Shown: positions 1 to 12,600, counted from the stretch's first letter. The stretch: DNA of 64,000 bases from Asterella californica (GCA_036924285.1 JAYKYS010000006.1:25642001-25706000), one strand, 5' to 3'. The notes: a model not told the origin generated them from the sequence alone. Made by a program: numbers and translations.

Positions 1-474
1 AAACCTATAAGTGACTAATGCGAATAGAAAATTCTTCTGGTATAAAGATTTATGACTCTTACGAGTAAAATTATTTTTTAATTTGTAAATTTTAATTATA
101 ACAACTTTTCTAAGAAGAAAAATTAAAACATAAACTAAAACTCTTTGCGTATTTCCCTCTTATGAACTTGGAGAGGTGAATATGCGTTGAATATATATAC
201 CAAATGAGTGTAAGAGCGGAAGTGCAGAAAGGGACAAGCTTCGAGATGGGTTTACATTTAGAAAATATTTTACGGATGGTGTTCAAGCTCGGGGAGTAAT
301 TTTATATGCTTGTTTTGAGTTTTTCCTTGATGACGTCTGTCACTCCTTCCTTTTTTTTATGGTTATATAAATTATATAAGTAATATTCCAAGATAATCCA
401 TGTGAATGTAAATAACTAAATTAATATTTTAATTTTAATTTCTCTATACATGTTAAATATTATATATGAACCGA

Positions 475-613
475 AAGTTACGACTTGAACTAGACACAAC
501 GGATAGGTGTAGCAAGCGCTTCCAATGCAATAAGATCGAGGGTTACAATTTGAACCAGACATAACCCATAAGCGTAACATGCCAACATTTGCTTCCAATA
601 TAAAAAGACCAAG
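475..613. repeat. Two diverged tandem copies of a ~70-bp unit with a tRNA-like B-box motif
   Basis: Copy one (475-540) and copy two (541-613) share the order 'gttacRaYttgaaCYagacaYaac', a GC-richer middle, then 'gcttccaat' and 'aaga'. On the minus strand the second copy reads GGTTCAAATTGTAACC, which resembles a Pol III B box. A tRNA-derived SINE remnant is possible, but no A box or cloverleaf could be drawn. Confidence 0.45.
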
Positions 614-663
614 ATCCTAGTATCCGTGAGAATCAATTTTTGACAACCATCAATTTACTACCC

Positions 664-685
664 AATCTTTCCCGAAGGAAAGATT
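664..685. repeat. Small hairpin of a dispersed motif family
   Basis: A perfect 9-bp stem (aatctttcc / ggaaagatt) encloses a 4-nt loop and is followed by 'aagtaataaat'. Similar hairpins followed by 'taataaat' or 'ggtgataaat' occur near 14796, 34560, 34630 and 40370, suggesting a short dispersed repeat or a transposon end. Confidence 0.4.
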
Positions 686-1163
686 AAGTAATAAATATAA
701 AATGTACATACTACATTTTCCATCTGAAGTGAAGAGGGTGAGGCATGCTTCGCTGTGTTAGGAGTAACGTTGTTGAGAACAAATGATGCTCACTGTAAAG
801 TGCTATACGGCTGGTGGTAACGGTAAATGTCTTATGACTTTTCCTTTCTTTCCTAGTATGTAAACCCCGTTCCGGGAATTTTGCTTGGGGCACGCCGCGC
901 CTCGCCTCGCCTCTTACGCCATCGGATCCTCAGGCCCATGCGCGTGACGTCCGTCGAGGTCGTCCTAAGCTTGAACCCTGGATCGCACACAGTGAAGAAA
1001 ACACATTCCACTCCACTAACCTCAACTCAGTTGGACTACGGTAAGGACTTTGATAGGAGCTCACTTCTATGGAGTCCGTGGTCCTGTACTCTTTCATCAT
1101 TGTTCCGACTGCGAAACTGTACGAGCTCACGCGAGCGAGTCAGGTTTGTGGCAACTGTGTCAA

Positions 1164-1185
1164 CAACAACGAACAAGATACGAGG
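1164..1185 (+). repeat. Left target-site duplication of the retro-insertion
   Basis: A 22-bp sequence identical to 1450-1471. The match could extend two bases leftward but merges there with the poly(A) tail of the insert. Confidence 0.8.
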
Positions 1186-1412
1186 CGGGACCGCGAGCTC
1201 GAATGAGAAAATGGGAGAGGAGAGAAGGGACCTCGTCGGGACCTGGGATAGGGCGAGAAAGGATGGCCACATGGCGGGGCGCGATAGCCGGTTGGCGGGG
1301 GACCTGTACTGGGGGGCCCGTACTAGAAGCTGTAGGGGCAGTGGGCGGTTATTGTATCTGGGTGGCACCCTTCCGCCTTAATAAAATTAAAGGTCGGCCC
1401 ACCGTGGTCGTT

Positions 1413-1449
<37 letters not shown>
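1186..1449 (+). mobile_element. Non-LTR-type retro-insertion with poly(A) tail (SINE or processed 3' end)
   Basis: A 264-bp, GC-rich insert ends in an uninterrupted run of 32 A (1418-1449). It is flanked by a perfect direct repeat of 22 bp beginning caacaacgaac (1164-1185 and 1450-1471). An AATAAA signal at 1380-1385 lies about 32 bp before the tail. Poly(A) plus long target-site duplication is the signature of LINE-machinery retrotransposition. The insert has no clear tRNA promoter boxes, so a retro-copied mRNA 3' end is as likely as a SINE. The intact tail and identical flanks suggest a young event. Confidence 0.8.
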
Positions 1450-1450
<1 letters not shown>

Positions 1451-1471
1451 AACAACGAACAAGATACGAGG
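1450..1471 (+). repeat. Right target-site duplication of the retro-insertion
   Basis: Identical to 1164-1185, immediately after the poly(A) tail. Removing one copy plus the insert restores a continuous pre-insertion sequence. Confidence 0.8.
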
Positions 1472-1799
1472 AATCCTTGGTCTGGCTATGGTGGCCAACT
1501 AGAGTGTACGGGGTCTCAGGTGAATTGTGTACACGCTCGTACATAAGAAGAAGAGTTCGAAATCTCCTCTACAGTCTTGACCGAGCGTCTCTACAATTTT
1601 ACAATCTCGTACGAGGTAAAGATTACAGTGAGAACCTTACGAAGCATACCCTTCCACTTGTCTATTACAGCATGGTAGATTGCCAGGCTTGGGACGAAAA
1701 GTGAAGTATGAGAGGACCACAAGGTGAACCGAGCCTTTCGCAGTTGGCACGGAGAACAGTCGCAAGTTAGCAACATGGTTCATGGTTTACGCGTATACA

Positions 1800-4700
1800 A
1801 GACAAGATCACACACAATGGGACGATAAGAATACTGCACTTAACTTTACGGACTGTAAAGTACACAATGCGATTCTTAATCAGTTTTTTCTTACTCATTT
1901 GCATAGCTAACCATCGATTTTGTTAACTTCATAACAAGACAAAAGATATACAGCTAGGTGAGAATTTTTTGTCTGCTTTTACAAGAGAGAGACCATTTCC
2001 TTTGTAATAAGGTGTGTAAAAGCTAAGGTAAACGATTCTCTAACGTCCAGAAGAAAAAGTCCTTAGTGTATTGAAGGATAGCTTTGTACACAATAGTGAG
2101 TCGATTACAATTGTATTTGTGAATTGATATTTTTATTATAATATTTAATTAAAAAATCTAAAAATTAGAATAAATGGCTTGAGTCCTAAATTTCTTTACT
2201 AACAAGATTTACTGCAAAATCTGATAAATGAACAATAGGAGAAGCTTATGTCACTTTCGGAGGTGTTCGCAAAAAACGTCTACAATTTTTTGATTGAAGT
2301 TGAAACACTAGTCCACTAAACAAAAATATTATCTTGTCAAGAAATGTAAAACGTTTATAAACATCCGATTCAACTATGTAAAGGAAATAACACTTATCAA
2401 CATCTATTGAGAATGTTAATGAAAATAAATATTTATGTGTTGCCTCCAAAGATGATGTATTAATTCTATTACACAAACATGTAAAATGTTATATAAAATT
2501 TACACATATTCATTGAATGACTCCAATTGATAAGTAAAAGTGTTGATTAATTCTTATCTTTTTGTGATTCTCATGGCCAAAATATGCATTTGTTTCAGAG
2601 TCATGTTCACATCAGAGGCAAAAATTATTATCCACATGTTACATTAGTGCATGTCAAAATTATAATTTAAAATTTGACGTTTATGGTTGTTAGTATAAAC
2701 TAGAATTTTGTGTGAAAAAAAGAGATTGAATGAACTTTTTATAGCATTTTAAATATCCATTCATAATACGTTGTTGTTGACCTTATAAAAGTCTTTCTAT
2801 AATTTTAAGATGAAACCTAAAAGATATCCTTTACATTTCTTTTGATGGTTTTCTGCAATTTGTTGTCACAAGTTCTTTTTTTATAATTTATTTTATTTTT
2901 TTCAGTTTAACATTGGTGCACAATTTACAAACTCTGACAAACTTTTTTTTTAGGAGATGAAGTTTGACACTCTTTATAAGATCCATTTCATCTTTATTTG
3001 CTAAATTATAAAATATTACATAATCGATATCTCAAACGAATAGACGTAGATGTTACGAATCATCAATAATGATAGTATCTACATACAAATTTACCTCTTG
3101 AGACGTAATTTTTATACTAGGAAATAAGTTTTCAAGTTGTGAAATAACTTTTATATATTATTTATATATTTAAAGTTTGAATTCCTTTTTTTGATCATTT
3201 ATTGTTTTTCTAGTAACAAAAAGTATAAGATTAAACTCAAAACTCACAAACCTCAAATTTCATGTAATGTTAAAAATAAACGAATGAAAATATAACACTG
3301 CGAATATATAACGAATGCGAAAAGATATCCGAATGAAAATAACACTATAATGAACATAGAGGTAAACATCATACGTATTTAAATATCACTTTTCGAAATT
3401 ATATGTACCATATATGGACGAAATTTATACATTTTTTTATTGCTTTACAACCAAAGATTAAATTTTCTAGGTCAAGAGTCTCAAAACTATCATTATAAAA
3501 AATAGACACAAATAATACGATGATCAAAATCACATGTCAACTAATTTTATAAATAATTAATAAGATGTTTGTACAAACATGTAAAGTGTTTAATTTATGT
3601 ATGAATTATTTTCACATACTCCTTTAAATATTTTAAACAATATTATAATAAATATTATTGAAATTTAACGTTAAAAATCATCTAATTCAAATAATATGAC
3701 AAAATTGACATGCAAACAGATTTTTTCTAAGAGTTATGATCAAAATCATAACGAATATAACTCATCATCACACAATGAGTTTACGAGACACGTTTGAGAT
3801 GTTTGTTGGAGCATGTCAAAATTAAATCATCTTTTCACTAAACATGATCACATTTACGATCCAACTTAATTATAGTATTTTAATTTGATAAATTATAAAT
3901 ATAAATTTGAAAAAACTAAATTCAAATATGAAAAAAATGATAATGTAACAACAATATACTATTAGCTACTAGAGCTTAATTTGATATTAAGTTCAATAAA
4001 AAAATAATGATAGTTGTAATGTTTAAATTTTTTAATTAAAATATACATGTAAATAATAATAAAATATATATTGTGAAATAAAATGTTCATTATTAGACGA
4101 TTATAAATTTATGAAACTTTGTCATGTAACTTTCTCATATGTTTTTGTCTTGTTTTTGTTTCAAAGTCATAAATAAAATTTTACAATCAAACTATCTTAC
4201 TCTAAAAATCTTATTGTCATTTATGTTAATGTTCTATAGATTTTATATTAGTTTATTTTAAAATATTTCAGTATTTTCATTTCAAAATATTTTAAATTGG
4301 ATCAACATAACATTTTATAATAAAGAAATCGATCATTTTAATAACTAAAATATGTGAAACTTAAAATCTTTTAAAATATAATAAAACTTGTTGGAAATAA
4401 TTACAATGAGAGCATCAAATCTTTAGAAAACATTATGAAAATTGTAGTGTTGATGTTCCTTAAATTTTGTGTCAATCGATTATGACATATGTCAAAATTT
4501 TCATTTTAATTTATTTTAATCAATATCAAACTTTATAATAAAAGATCGAGTAATCCTTATATAAAACATGTAAAATCTAAAAAAATATAAATAAATCTTT
4601 GAAAATATAAAGAAACTAGCTATAAATAATTTTGATGAGAAGATTAATTCTTTAGAAAATATTTGTGTAGGTTTTAATGAAAATATGGACATCTTTACAT

Positions 4701-4920
4701 ACTTAATAATATACAACATACAACAGCTTTCAAACGATGCAATTTTTCAATATAATAATATTGATGCATGCATAGAAGCTCACGTCCTCCTCATATACTC
4801 GACTATCATATCGTCTAGCTTTTTGATGCATTCATTATATTATGAATATATAAATTATAACAAAATATAAAAGAATGTAAACTAATCTAAAGAATTTTAT
4901 AAATATTTTATAAAATTTCT
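1800..4920. other. Very AT-rich intergenic stretch, no gene seen
   Basis: About 3 kb of strongly AT-rich sequence without any supported exon. Open frames are short and low-complexity. No LTR ends, transposase motifs or tandem arrays were recognised, and old transposon debris is the most likely content. Confidence 0.55.
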
Positions 4921-5340
4921 GACGATTCGAAGCACAACTTCATCGCTAAGCAACAGACAAGAGCTGAACGAGAAGCAGAAGCAGAAGTGGAAAAGCTTCG
5001 GAAAAGCGGGTGACTTACAGAGCAATCTCTCGACGTAATTGTTGATTGCATGCTACGGGCGTTGCTACATTGCAAGAATCGTAAAATGTCCTTAGATGGA
5101 TCGATTAATGTAACTACAAGTAGTCTCTTTCACGCATCAATCTCTCACGCGCACACATGACACTAAAGCGCACACACGAACTAGCTCGTCGCTCGTCGGT
5201 AAGACAAGAGAAGTAGATCGCAAGGTGCATAACCAACAGGAGAGACGCGAACTTTTCTACCCAATCGACGAGGTTGAAATACCTGAATAGTAGTTATAAC
5301 CGTTATATCTCACATCTCACTCCACGATGAGTGTTAGCAC
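4920..5340. other. GC-richer island with no recognised gene
   Basis: Base composition changes abruptly from AT-rich to balanced at about 4920 and continues into the tandem repeat at 5340. The island carries purine-rich 'gaagcagaagcagaag' and short 'cacacgc' runs. It and the repeat probably form one inserted unit of about 0.9 kb. No protein match was recognised. Confidence 0.4.
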
Positions 5341-5775
5341 AACCCATGTCAGCGTGGGATCAAAGAGTCAGCGTAGAGGCATTCAGAGAAATTTCGTCGA
5401 GAGTGATCCGGATGATTCAGAGGAAGCACAACCCATGTTCGCGTGAGGTCAAAGAGCCAGCGTGGAGGCAGTCTGGCTGGTCCAGAGAAGTACAATCGAT
5501 GTCAGTGTGAGGTCAAAGAGCCAGCGTGGAGGCAATCTGGCTGATCCAGGGAAGCAAAGAGCCAGCGTGGAGGCGGTTTGGCTGGTCCAAGGAAGGTCAA
5601 AGAGCCAGCATAGAGGCATTCAGAGAAACTTCGTCGAGAGTGATCCGGATGATTCAAAGGAAGCACAACCCATGTTCGCGTGGGGTCAAAGAGCTAACGT
5701 GGAGGCGGTCTGGCTGGTCCAGAGAAGTACAACCGATGTCAGTGTGAGGTCAAAGAGCCAGCGTGGAGGCGGTGG
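5340..5775 (+). repeat. Composite tandem repeat built from two alternating unit types
   Basis: Every unit starts with 'gtcaaagagccagcgtRgaggc'-like sequence. Type A continues with 'attcagagaaa.ttcgtcgagagtgatccgg' and type B with 'gtctggctggtccagagaagtac'. The visible order is A, B, partial B, partial B, A, B, partial B, so part of the array was duplicated as a block. It is readable in two frames as repeated residues (for example EAVWLVQ and SKSQRGG), but no start or stop context supports a real gene. A minisatellite inside a transposon remnant is likely. Confidence 0.75.
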
Positions 5776-5799
5776 AAAAAAGTTACTATTTTTAGAAGT

Positions 5800-7770
5800 T
5801 TAAAAATCTTCAAAACCGGTAGTAAGCTACGCGCAAACGCATAACAATAAATATTTTATAATAAACTTGAAGTATGATCATTCAAAGATTATGAAACTAA
5901 AAATTATAGTCAATACGATAGAGCTGATGATAACTCTAGTATAATTACTTAGATAATATATAATTATATAATCATTCTGAAATAAAGATATAATGTGAAC
6001 ACTTAACTCTTTTATATTAAAAGGTGTGTCTATCGTAAAATCACTTTTATATCTTTTTAAGTCCAACATGTAAAAAGTTTACACTCACTCTTTCGACAAT
6101 TAGACAAAGAGATTTTACTTTATCCTTTTGAAAAATAATTTTGTATCAAATTTTGTAGAGTCCTTTCACTATGTATACTTTATGTTGTATCAAACATACT
6201 ATAAGAGTCATAACCACCAATAGAATGATATTTTAAACTCATAACTATATTATTTTATAATTAAATTGTACCAATGAATTTCAAGCTTACACAATTCATA
6301 AATCATCGCAAAGGTCAAAATCAATCAATTATTATCTCATTCAAATACTTTCTAAATATTTTTTTATATTTTTTAACATATTTGTACAACAACTATAATA
6401 TAATGAAAGCATAACTCTTGAAGAAGATGCAACTCTTGACAAACAGTTCTTTCTATTTCACATTAAATATCACAAGAAATCATTTTAAAATATAAAAGTT
6501 TAAAGTACCAAGAATGTTATCCAAACTTCAGTTTTATAATCATATGAATATATAATAAATCACCGACAGTGGATCATTATGTATTATATTTGGTAATTTT
6601 GATTAAAAAAGAACTATTTTACAAATACTTTATGGTGACATATTATAGTTCTCTAATAGTTCTCCATTTGGGTTAGCGATATGAGATATGATATTCTGTT
6701 AATTGATATTCAAAATCATCCATATGAGAAAATAGATAATTTTAAAAATGACACAAATTACTTTCAAGAACAGAGTATATCATTTAGAGAAATGACACAA
6801 ATGAAATTTTACCTTGACACCAACTATTATCATATTTAGTTATAATGCATTAACAAAATGATCTAACAATTATTGTTAAATTTGGATCATTAGTATGGTG
6901 ATTCTTACTTACATTTAATTATATTTAATTTTACGATAATCGACATAACATTTATTTCTTTTAAGTTATAGTTTCGTAAACTAGCAATGATTAGTGTTCA
7001 TATGTTATGTATTAACTGAATGTTTATCACATAATCAAATTTTATAAAGGAAAAGTATGCATCTCAATTTCTTTTTGCTAGAGAGTGAAAAAAAGTATAA
7101 CATTGAAACTAGAGTTAGGAATTAGTCTCTTCAACTAATGGCCGATGAAAAACGCGATGATTAGTGCAAATCATTTTGGCAAAAGAAGATCAATCAATTT
7201 TACTCAACGTGGACTATCTGATGATGAACTAAACTGAAACAATTATCAGTTGTTGTTTTGTTGCTTTTCATTCCATTTTGTTTTTCTAATCTTTTGTCTT
7301 AAGAGACAATAATGAATTAAGTATATTAAATAGACTGAAATAAAATTTTAATTATAACTTTATCATATTTTATGTCTAGGATCTTCCATGAAAATAATTG
7401 GTGATAATTAAAGAAGATGTATAGTTGTATATCTCAATATACTTCTCTATTGAGATACAAAAAATGACCTACAACCTAGACCTCTCTGCGAAGAGGAAAA
7501 AAAGACAAGCACACAATACAAAAGAAAAATGTTTGGAGGTGTTATTGACGTGAATGAGAGTCGAAAATTGTCATACAAATATGAAAGTTATGTATATGCA
7601 TTCACGATCAGTTATATAGAATGTTCATTTTATGATAATAGAGGATATTCATTACATAAAATTCTGGACTAAGATAATCTGAGATTAAATTATACACTAG
7701 ATCTTTTAGAATTACTATATCTTATCCACATTGAAAGTTCTGAAAAGATAAAATTCACTCAAACAACAAG
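5800..7770. other. AT-rich intergenic stretch, no gene seen
   Basis: AT-rich sequence returns sharply after the tandem repeat. No splice-consistent exon, domain or element boundary was found. Open frames of about 60 residues are compositional noise. Confidence 0.55.
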
Positions 7771-7779
7771 TCCACTCAC

Positions 7780-8058
7780 ATGCAATTCAAGAAGTATGTA
7801 TACATAATCTTGGTACAAATTAGTCATGATTTAACTCTAATCTCAAATTATTACCAAACTCTTGTTGGTAGAAAGGTTAGGAACAAATTAATGCATTATA
7901 TGCTATTCTTTGAAAATGATCACGTCTTCTTTGAAGCTGTGATAAAGAAGTTAGGTATAGGTGGAAGGCGAGTGTTTGTACCACACACACCACATGTACC
8001 TGATCATATAAATGTATTGAAGAAGTTTAACATTGTGGGTGTGAGGAAAGTCTTCTAG
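7780..8058 (+). CDS. Possible short ORF, unrecognised (92 residues)
   Basis: A 92-residue frame that is less biased in composition than its surroundings, with a hydrophobic start and a basic C-terminal half. No family, domain or splice partner is recognised. It lies in AT-rich repeat-like DNA and may be a transposon fragment or a chance ORF; I lean to chance. Confidence 0.15.
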   Translation: MQFKKYVYIILVQISHDLTLISNYYQTLVGRKVRNKLMHYMLFFENDHVFFEAVIKKLGIGGRRVFVPHTPHVPDHINVLKKFNIVGVRKVF

Positions 8059-8329
8059 ACGTTTCACATATGTCTTTTATTTTTACTATAACTTTAATTA
8101 AAAAGTTATCTTCCAACGGTGAAAGAGTACATATAATAGTCCATTGCCATGTGTTTTAATTCATTTTTTTGAGTGTCCTTTCATAAATGTCACAATTTCC
8201 TTAAAGTTTGTAAGTAAATGAAGTTTGTACTTAAACTGAAGAAAGTTTCGTAAGCAAATTTACAATTAGGGGTTTGAGTCTCACTAGTGAGAAGCCCTAG
8301 CCGCCATCGTTTTCAGTTTCGCACAACAA

Positions 8330-8415
8330 ATCATTGCGTTGGTTGCTCAGGATTAATGCACTTAAGAGTTCATGAACTCTTAAGTGCATTAATCCTGAGC
8401 AACCAACGCAATGAT
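8330..8415. repeat. Perfect 86-bp palindrome with no spacer
   Basis: Positions 8330-8372 are the exact reverse complement of 8373-8415, centred on TCATGA. All 43 pairs match and there is no loop beyond the symmetry centre. As RNA it would form one long hairpin on either strand; as DNA it could extrude a cruciform. It ends inside a following 26-bp direct repeat. A perfect palindrome of this size should decay quickly, so it is either recent, maintained, or an assembly or cloning fold-back artefact. Confidence 0.9.
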
Positions 8416-8456
8416 ACCGCCGTATTTGAGAACGCAATGATACCGCCGTATTTGGA
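8405..8456 (+). repeat. 26-bp direct tandem repeat overlapping the palindrome end
   Basis: The units 8405-8430 and 8431-8456 share 24 identical leading bases beginning aacgcaatgataccgccg and differ only in the last two. The first ten bases overlap the right arm of the palindrome, so the inverted and direct duplications probably arose in one template-switching event. Confidence 0.85.
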
Positions 8457-8459
8457 AGG

Positions 8460-9660
8460 AAGCGTGACTGGAACTGGCAACTAAACCCAATCTTTTCTCG
8501 GACAACTGTCTTTCGACATGAAATGACTGTCGTAACATTCCAACATCACCGGAGGTACGCCATAGGGGTAAAGTTTGGTAAAGTCTGGTAAACTCTGGAG
8601 TCTGGACACTCTCTGGAACGCGACGCAATGAGTCTGGACATAGGGGTAAAGTTTTGGTCTTGCAGGTTGAAGTTGCAGCGTTGTGTTGGCTTTTCAATGA
8701 GGTTACCGGCTTTCCTGAACGGTCACCAGGTCATCTACTTGCAAAATAGGACTTTTCCAATACGCCTGAACTTCCCGTGAAGTACAGGATCAGTCGAGCG
8801 CAGTGGCGCACCCAGGCAGTGTTTAGAAAGTTATCCGGTCGAGAGGTGTTTAGAAACTCCTCTGGTCGACCTTCTAGCAGAGTCCGGACTGCCGGGCTAA
8901 TCCCCGACGGACGTCCCACAGTAGGAATCTTCCGCGAATCTCACATCACGCCAAAGCGATCCGAATACTATGAGGTCATCATCCAACAGTACCACTCGTT
9001 CCCTATTCCCCTCTTGTAACTACCTCTACCTCTACAGATTTGGAAGATCTCTGTGGGCCCGCTCCTTAATCCCCGCCCAAGCAAACCTAAAGATTTAGAA
9101 AACCGGCATGCCTCCGGATGAAACCATGAAACCACCAATCAGCCACCGGAAATGACTAAAAGGGAAGCACGTTTTATGCCTTTCAGATGAAAGTGGTTTC
9201 GCCCGACGGTCGTGGTTCGCTGATGAAGTGTACCGGTATAGTGACTATATCATTGGAAAGCTATAACTATTCTCTATTTTGGGAACTTGGAGTTTGAATA
9301 AGGTGATGTAGATGAAGTCCCCACTTTGTTGGACTGAAAACTGGAAGTCGGGGAGAGGGAGGTTCTTGTTCTTGTTCTTGTGTGGAGCTGAGACTGCGCC
9401 TCAAAAGCGGGAAGAGCGGCCTTGAGGCTGGTAGACGCGACGTGAGAGAGGGCGGAGGTTCTCACGTGCAGTGTTTTGAGAAGAGAAAGCGCGGAGGATG
9501 GCTGCTTTCAGGATACCAGTAGTAGGGAGAGGAGGTCGGGGAGGAAGAGGAGTATAGAGCGGAGCTTGCATGTACGAGGGCCTGCAGCAGGAGAAGCGAT
9601 TGGAACGATCGATTGGAGAGTGTTGAGAGCGAAGCGGAGTTGAGAGTCGGTCAGTCAGCG
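8460..9660. other. Intergenic and promoter region upstream of the 9.66-kb gene
   Basis: The first half carries short imperfect repeats ('taggggtaaagttt' at about 8565 and 8641, with 'tctgga' runs). From 9240 to 9660 the sequence becomes GC-balanced and purine-rich, with a 'gttctt' microsatellite at about 9363-9381. It is the expected promoter and 5' UTR of the + strand gene starting at 9663. No TATA box stands out. Confidence 0.4.
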
Positions 9661-9662
9661 AG

Positions 9663-12600
9663 ATGGCGATGGGGGAGCGGACATTGGAGGTGTTGGTGCT
9701 GCTCGCGCTCTCGTGCGCAGCTTTCTTGATGATGTTTGTTGGGGTGTCTAGTTGGTCTGATTTGAATCAGCCAATTCAGGTGTCTTCGCAGTCCCAGGGG
9801 TCTGCGGGCGACATGCCGCCTTGGATCTACCATGACATCGTCATACGCGAGGTCAGGGATGTGAAGGACGGAGGAGTTTCAGTGAAGTCGCGGTCGTATT
9901 TTGATGGAGTTGTTGGTTTCATAGGAAATCAGTTAGGGAACCCTTTTGGCCTTTGGTCCGGGGAGGAAAGTAGGCCAGGGCAGGAGCTGGAAGAAGAGAA
10001 TGGGGTGGTCGCTAATCTCAGGTCATTTTTCACCGGGATCGGTGACTCAGTTGTGAGTATTTGTCCCCCCCCCTTTTATGTATTACTCTTTGTTGGATAA
10101 AATGTGAGGATGCAAATCGTTGCAAGCTATATGGATTCTTCTGCAGCGGTTACGTTTAGTTCTCTCAAGAGTACGTTTACTCTATTAGATTACTTGTGAA
10201 GTTACTGAGAATTCAACTTGCCTTCTGTGCAGAAAAGCTGGGGACGGAAAACAATCTCACCTCCTACAATCCTCCATGCCACCGAGCCTCTTGGTCGAAT
10301 CCCTCATAGGGGAATGCCTCCCACACCCACACTGGAGAGCAAGCTTACAGCAATCCTCGGCAGGGTTTTGGAGGCGTATTATGCGGACAATGTCGCTTTA
10401 GAGGACGTCAAACTTTGTTCTGGTCAGTTTCCCTGGTCGTGTTTGCCGGAATCATCCCTTTAGAAACACGAAAAGCTTGAGTTATGTCTGCTGAAGTTTC
10501 AATACGTGAAGGAGCTTTTATATGAGTACTTTTCATCTGTGCTTCTGGAGTGTTATATGCTCAAGGTGTCTCTAGCTTCTTCTTCTCCGTAAGTTCTAAA
10601 GCTTATCTTCTTCATTTGAAGGTATTCTGGAGGAGCAAACTAGAAAACTGGTGAAAAGCTTAAAGCACCAGTTGAAAGAGAAGATTTGCAGTGTTGAATT
10701 ACTATCAGTCAAGGAAGAGAAGTTTGTAAGTCAATTCTTTTCTTGTTCGTCGTTTCTGGTTGGTATACCTCACTCTTCCACACTGTTTGAACTTTGAATG
10801 CGTGATGATTACGAGTGGTGCCTGTCTATGCACTAACTCGTAGGTATTCTTTATGCTTTGTTTCTTTTGGATATTCTCCGAGTATACTCCATTGCTCGTT
10901 TAAGGCTTAGTCGTTAATTTCTTCATTTGCTATGTGCTCTATGTTACCTTCATTGTACGTGTTAAGTTCCTACAGTTTTCTGGTAATCACTAGACCACCA
11001 TACCTCCATCAAGAGATGGAAGATGCGCTTAAGAGATTCGTGGTCCTGTATCCTGCTATCTGCACCCTAAGTGCAAGGGTTATAGGACATTTAGGATCAA
11101 ATCACGTGAAGTGCTGCACCTACGCATCTTCGTGGATTCGTACTGACGGACTGTGGCTCTGGGAGGTGCAGTGCAACTTCTATAGCAGCCATCCAAAGTT
11201 GGCGACACTAATGGTCTTCAGCAAGATGGATGTTGATCCCATCGGGGTTGCACTAATGCGAACAACGACCTTAGAGTTATGTGCCAACGGCATCTTGTTG
11301 CACAGTGTTCATAAGGTGAGATTGTAATCTGACTTGCGTAATTGGTATGATATTTGTGCAAAGCCGCGTAAAGGTTGTTGTCTTCATGTAACACTGATTT
11401 GTTTTATCAAACTTCTGTCAGAGTCATCTCACATATTACGAATGGTAGAATATTTGCAATCTGCGTGCTTCAAGTTACCTTACCTGCTCGCTTGTTATCG
11501 ACCAGCTGGAGAAGCTTGTACGAAGGCTCCGTATAAGCTCGAGTGAAGTTGGTCATAATGGGTTTGCAGTAGACGATCATGAACACGAACATGAGCACGA
11601 GCGGAAACATCAGGCACATGATGGATTATCTATGAGTTACTTCGATGTTGAAGAAGGGCAGTCCTGTCAAGGTGACGTCTTCAGTGGTTTTAAACTCGAG
11701 TTAACTATTCTGTCTTAATTTGTTTGTAGGTTTTACAACTGCTGAAGGTTGTTTCTGGACTAGATTAACTAAGATACTTGAACAGCCAAAAATATAGCCC
11801 AATTCCTATCGGAAAACGAATCGTGATTTATTTATGCAGCTGGTACGATCTTCCCACAGCATGTAAGCTTTTGATAGTAGGGAAATTTTCAAACATGGGT
11901 CCTTTATGTCCGTGCATGGAAATGCTGTTTTGCAGTGAATATATGCTCAATCAGTGTGGTAGTTGTGGTTAAAGAAGAACCTAATCTCTATTAGCTGAAG
12001 AGGAATCGTTAGCCACCTGATTGTTCTCACTACCACAAGATACATTGATTCCAAGCATTATCCGGGATTGGGTACTCGGTTCTCTGTTCTCTATTCTCTC
12101 CTGAAGTGAAATTCCGTTTTTCCTGTTGCAAGCAGATTGTTACCTGCAAGGGATCCACAGTTTCATGGAAGACATCAAAACACGACTCACGTCGATTTGT
12201 CATGCGCCAACTGCCTGTATGCAAGAAACGGTAAGTCAACCCTTAAAGTTTCATATCTCATTTGTTAGAAGCTTCGTAGCGCAGTTGTAAACTAAAGCTC
12301 TCATAGTATTATCCAAATAGCTTACTGTACATAGCCTTTATGTTCGTGATCAATGAGTGAGTCTTGCTGTATTTTTGCTTATTGTTGTGGTAAGCTTCAA
12401 ATTTTGCGCTGAATGTGACGTCGTTTAGTGACCTAATTGCCTTGCCCGGTGCATAGTTGGACAAGCATGCCACGTCCAGTTGTCTTCTCAAGTTTGGTTC
12501 TTAGACATCGTTGTGACAGTTTTACTCTGTATAGTGCACGTTTGTGAAGGAGCACCGAGACCTGACCAAGACGTATCTGGTCATGAAGACTCGGCCATGG

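Larger units (their letters stand above)
1..880. other. AT-rich intergenic stretch, no gene seen
   Basis: No frame here shows coding character or a recognisable domain; the 60-residue open frames are low-complexity. The stretch holds a weak foldback at about 148-190 and the diverged tandem repeat and small hairpin listed separately. It is probably repeat-derived intergenic DNA. Confidence 0.6.

Noticed and set aside
881..1502. Two overlapping + strand ORFs of 166 and 150 residues
   Set aside because: Both run into the retro-insertion; the second ends in poly-lysine from the poly(A) tail. They do not represent one gene.
5340..5775. CRISPR-like array
   Set aside because: Units are long, unequal and contiguous without unique spacers, and the genome is eukaryotic.
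5462..5803. 113-residue repeat ORF
   Set aside because: Open only because the tandem unit lacks stops in two frames. No start context, domain or splicing.
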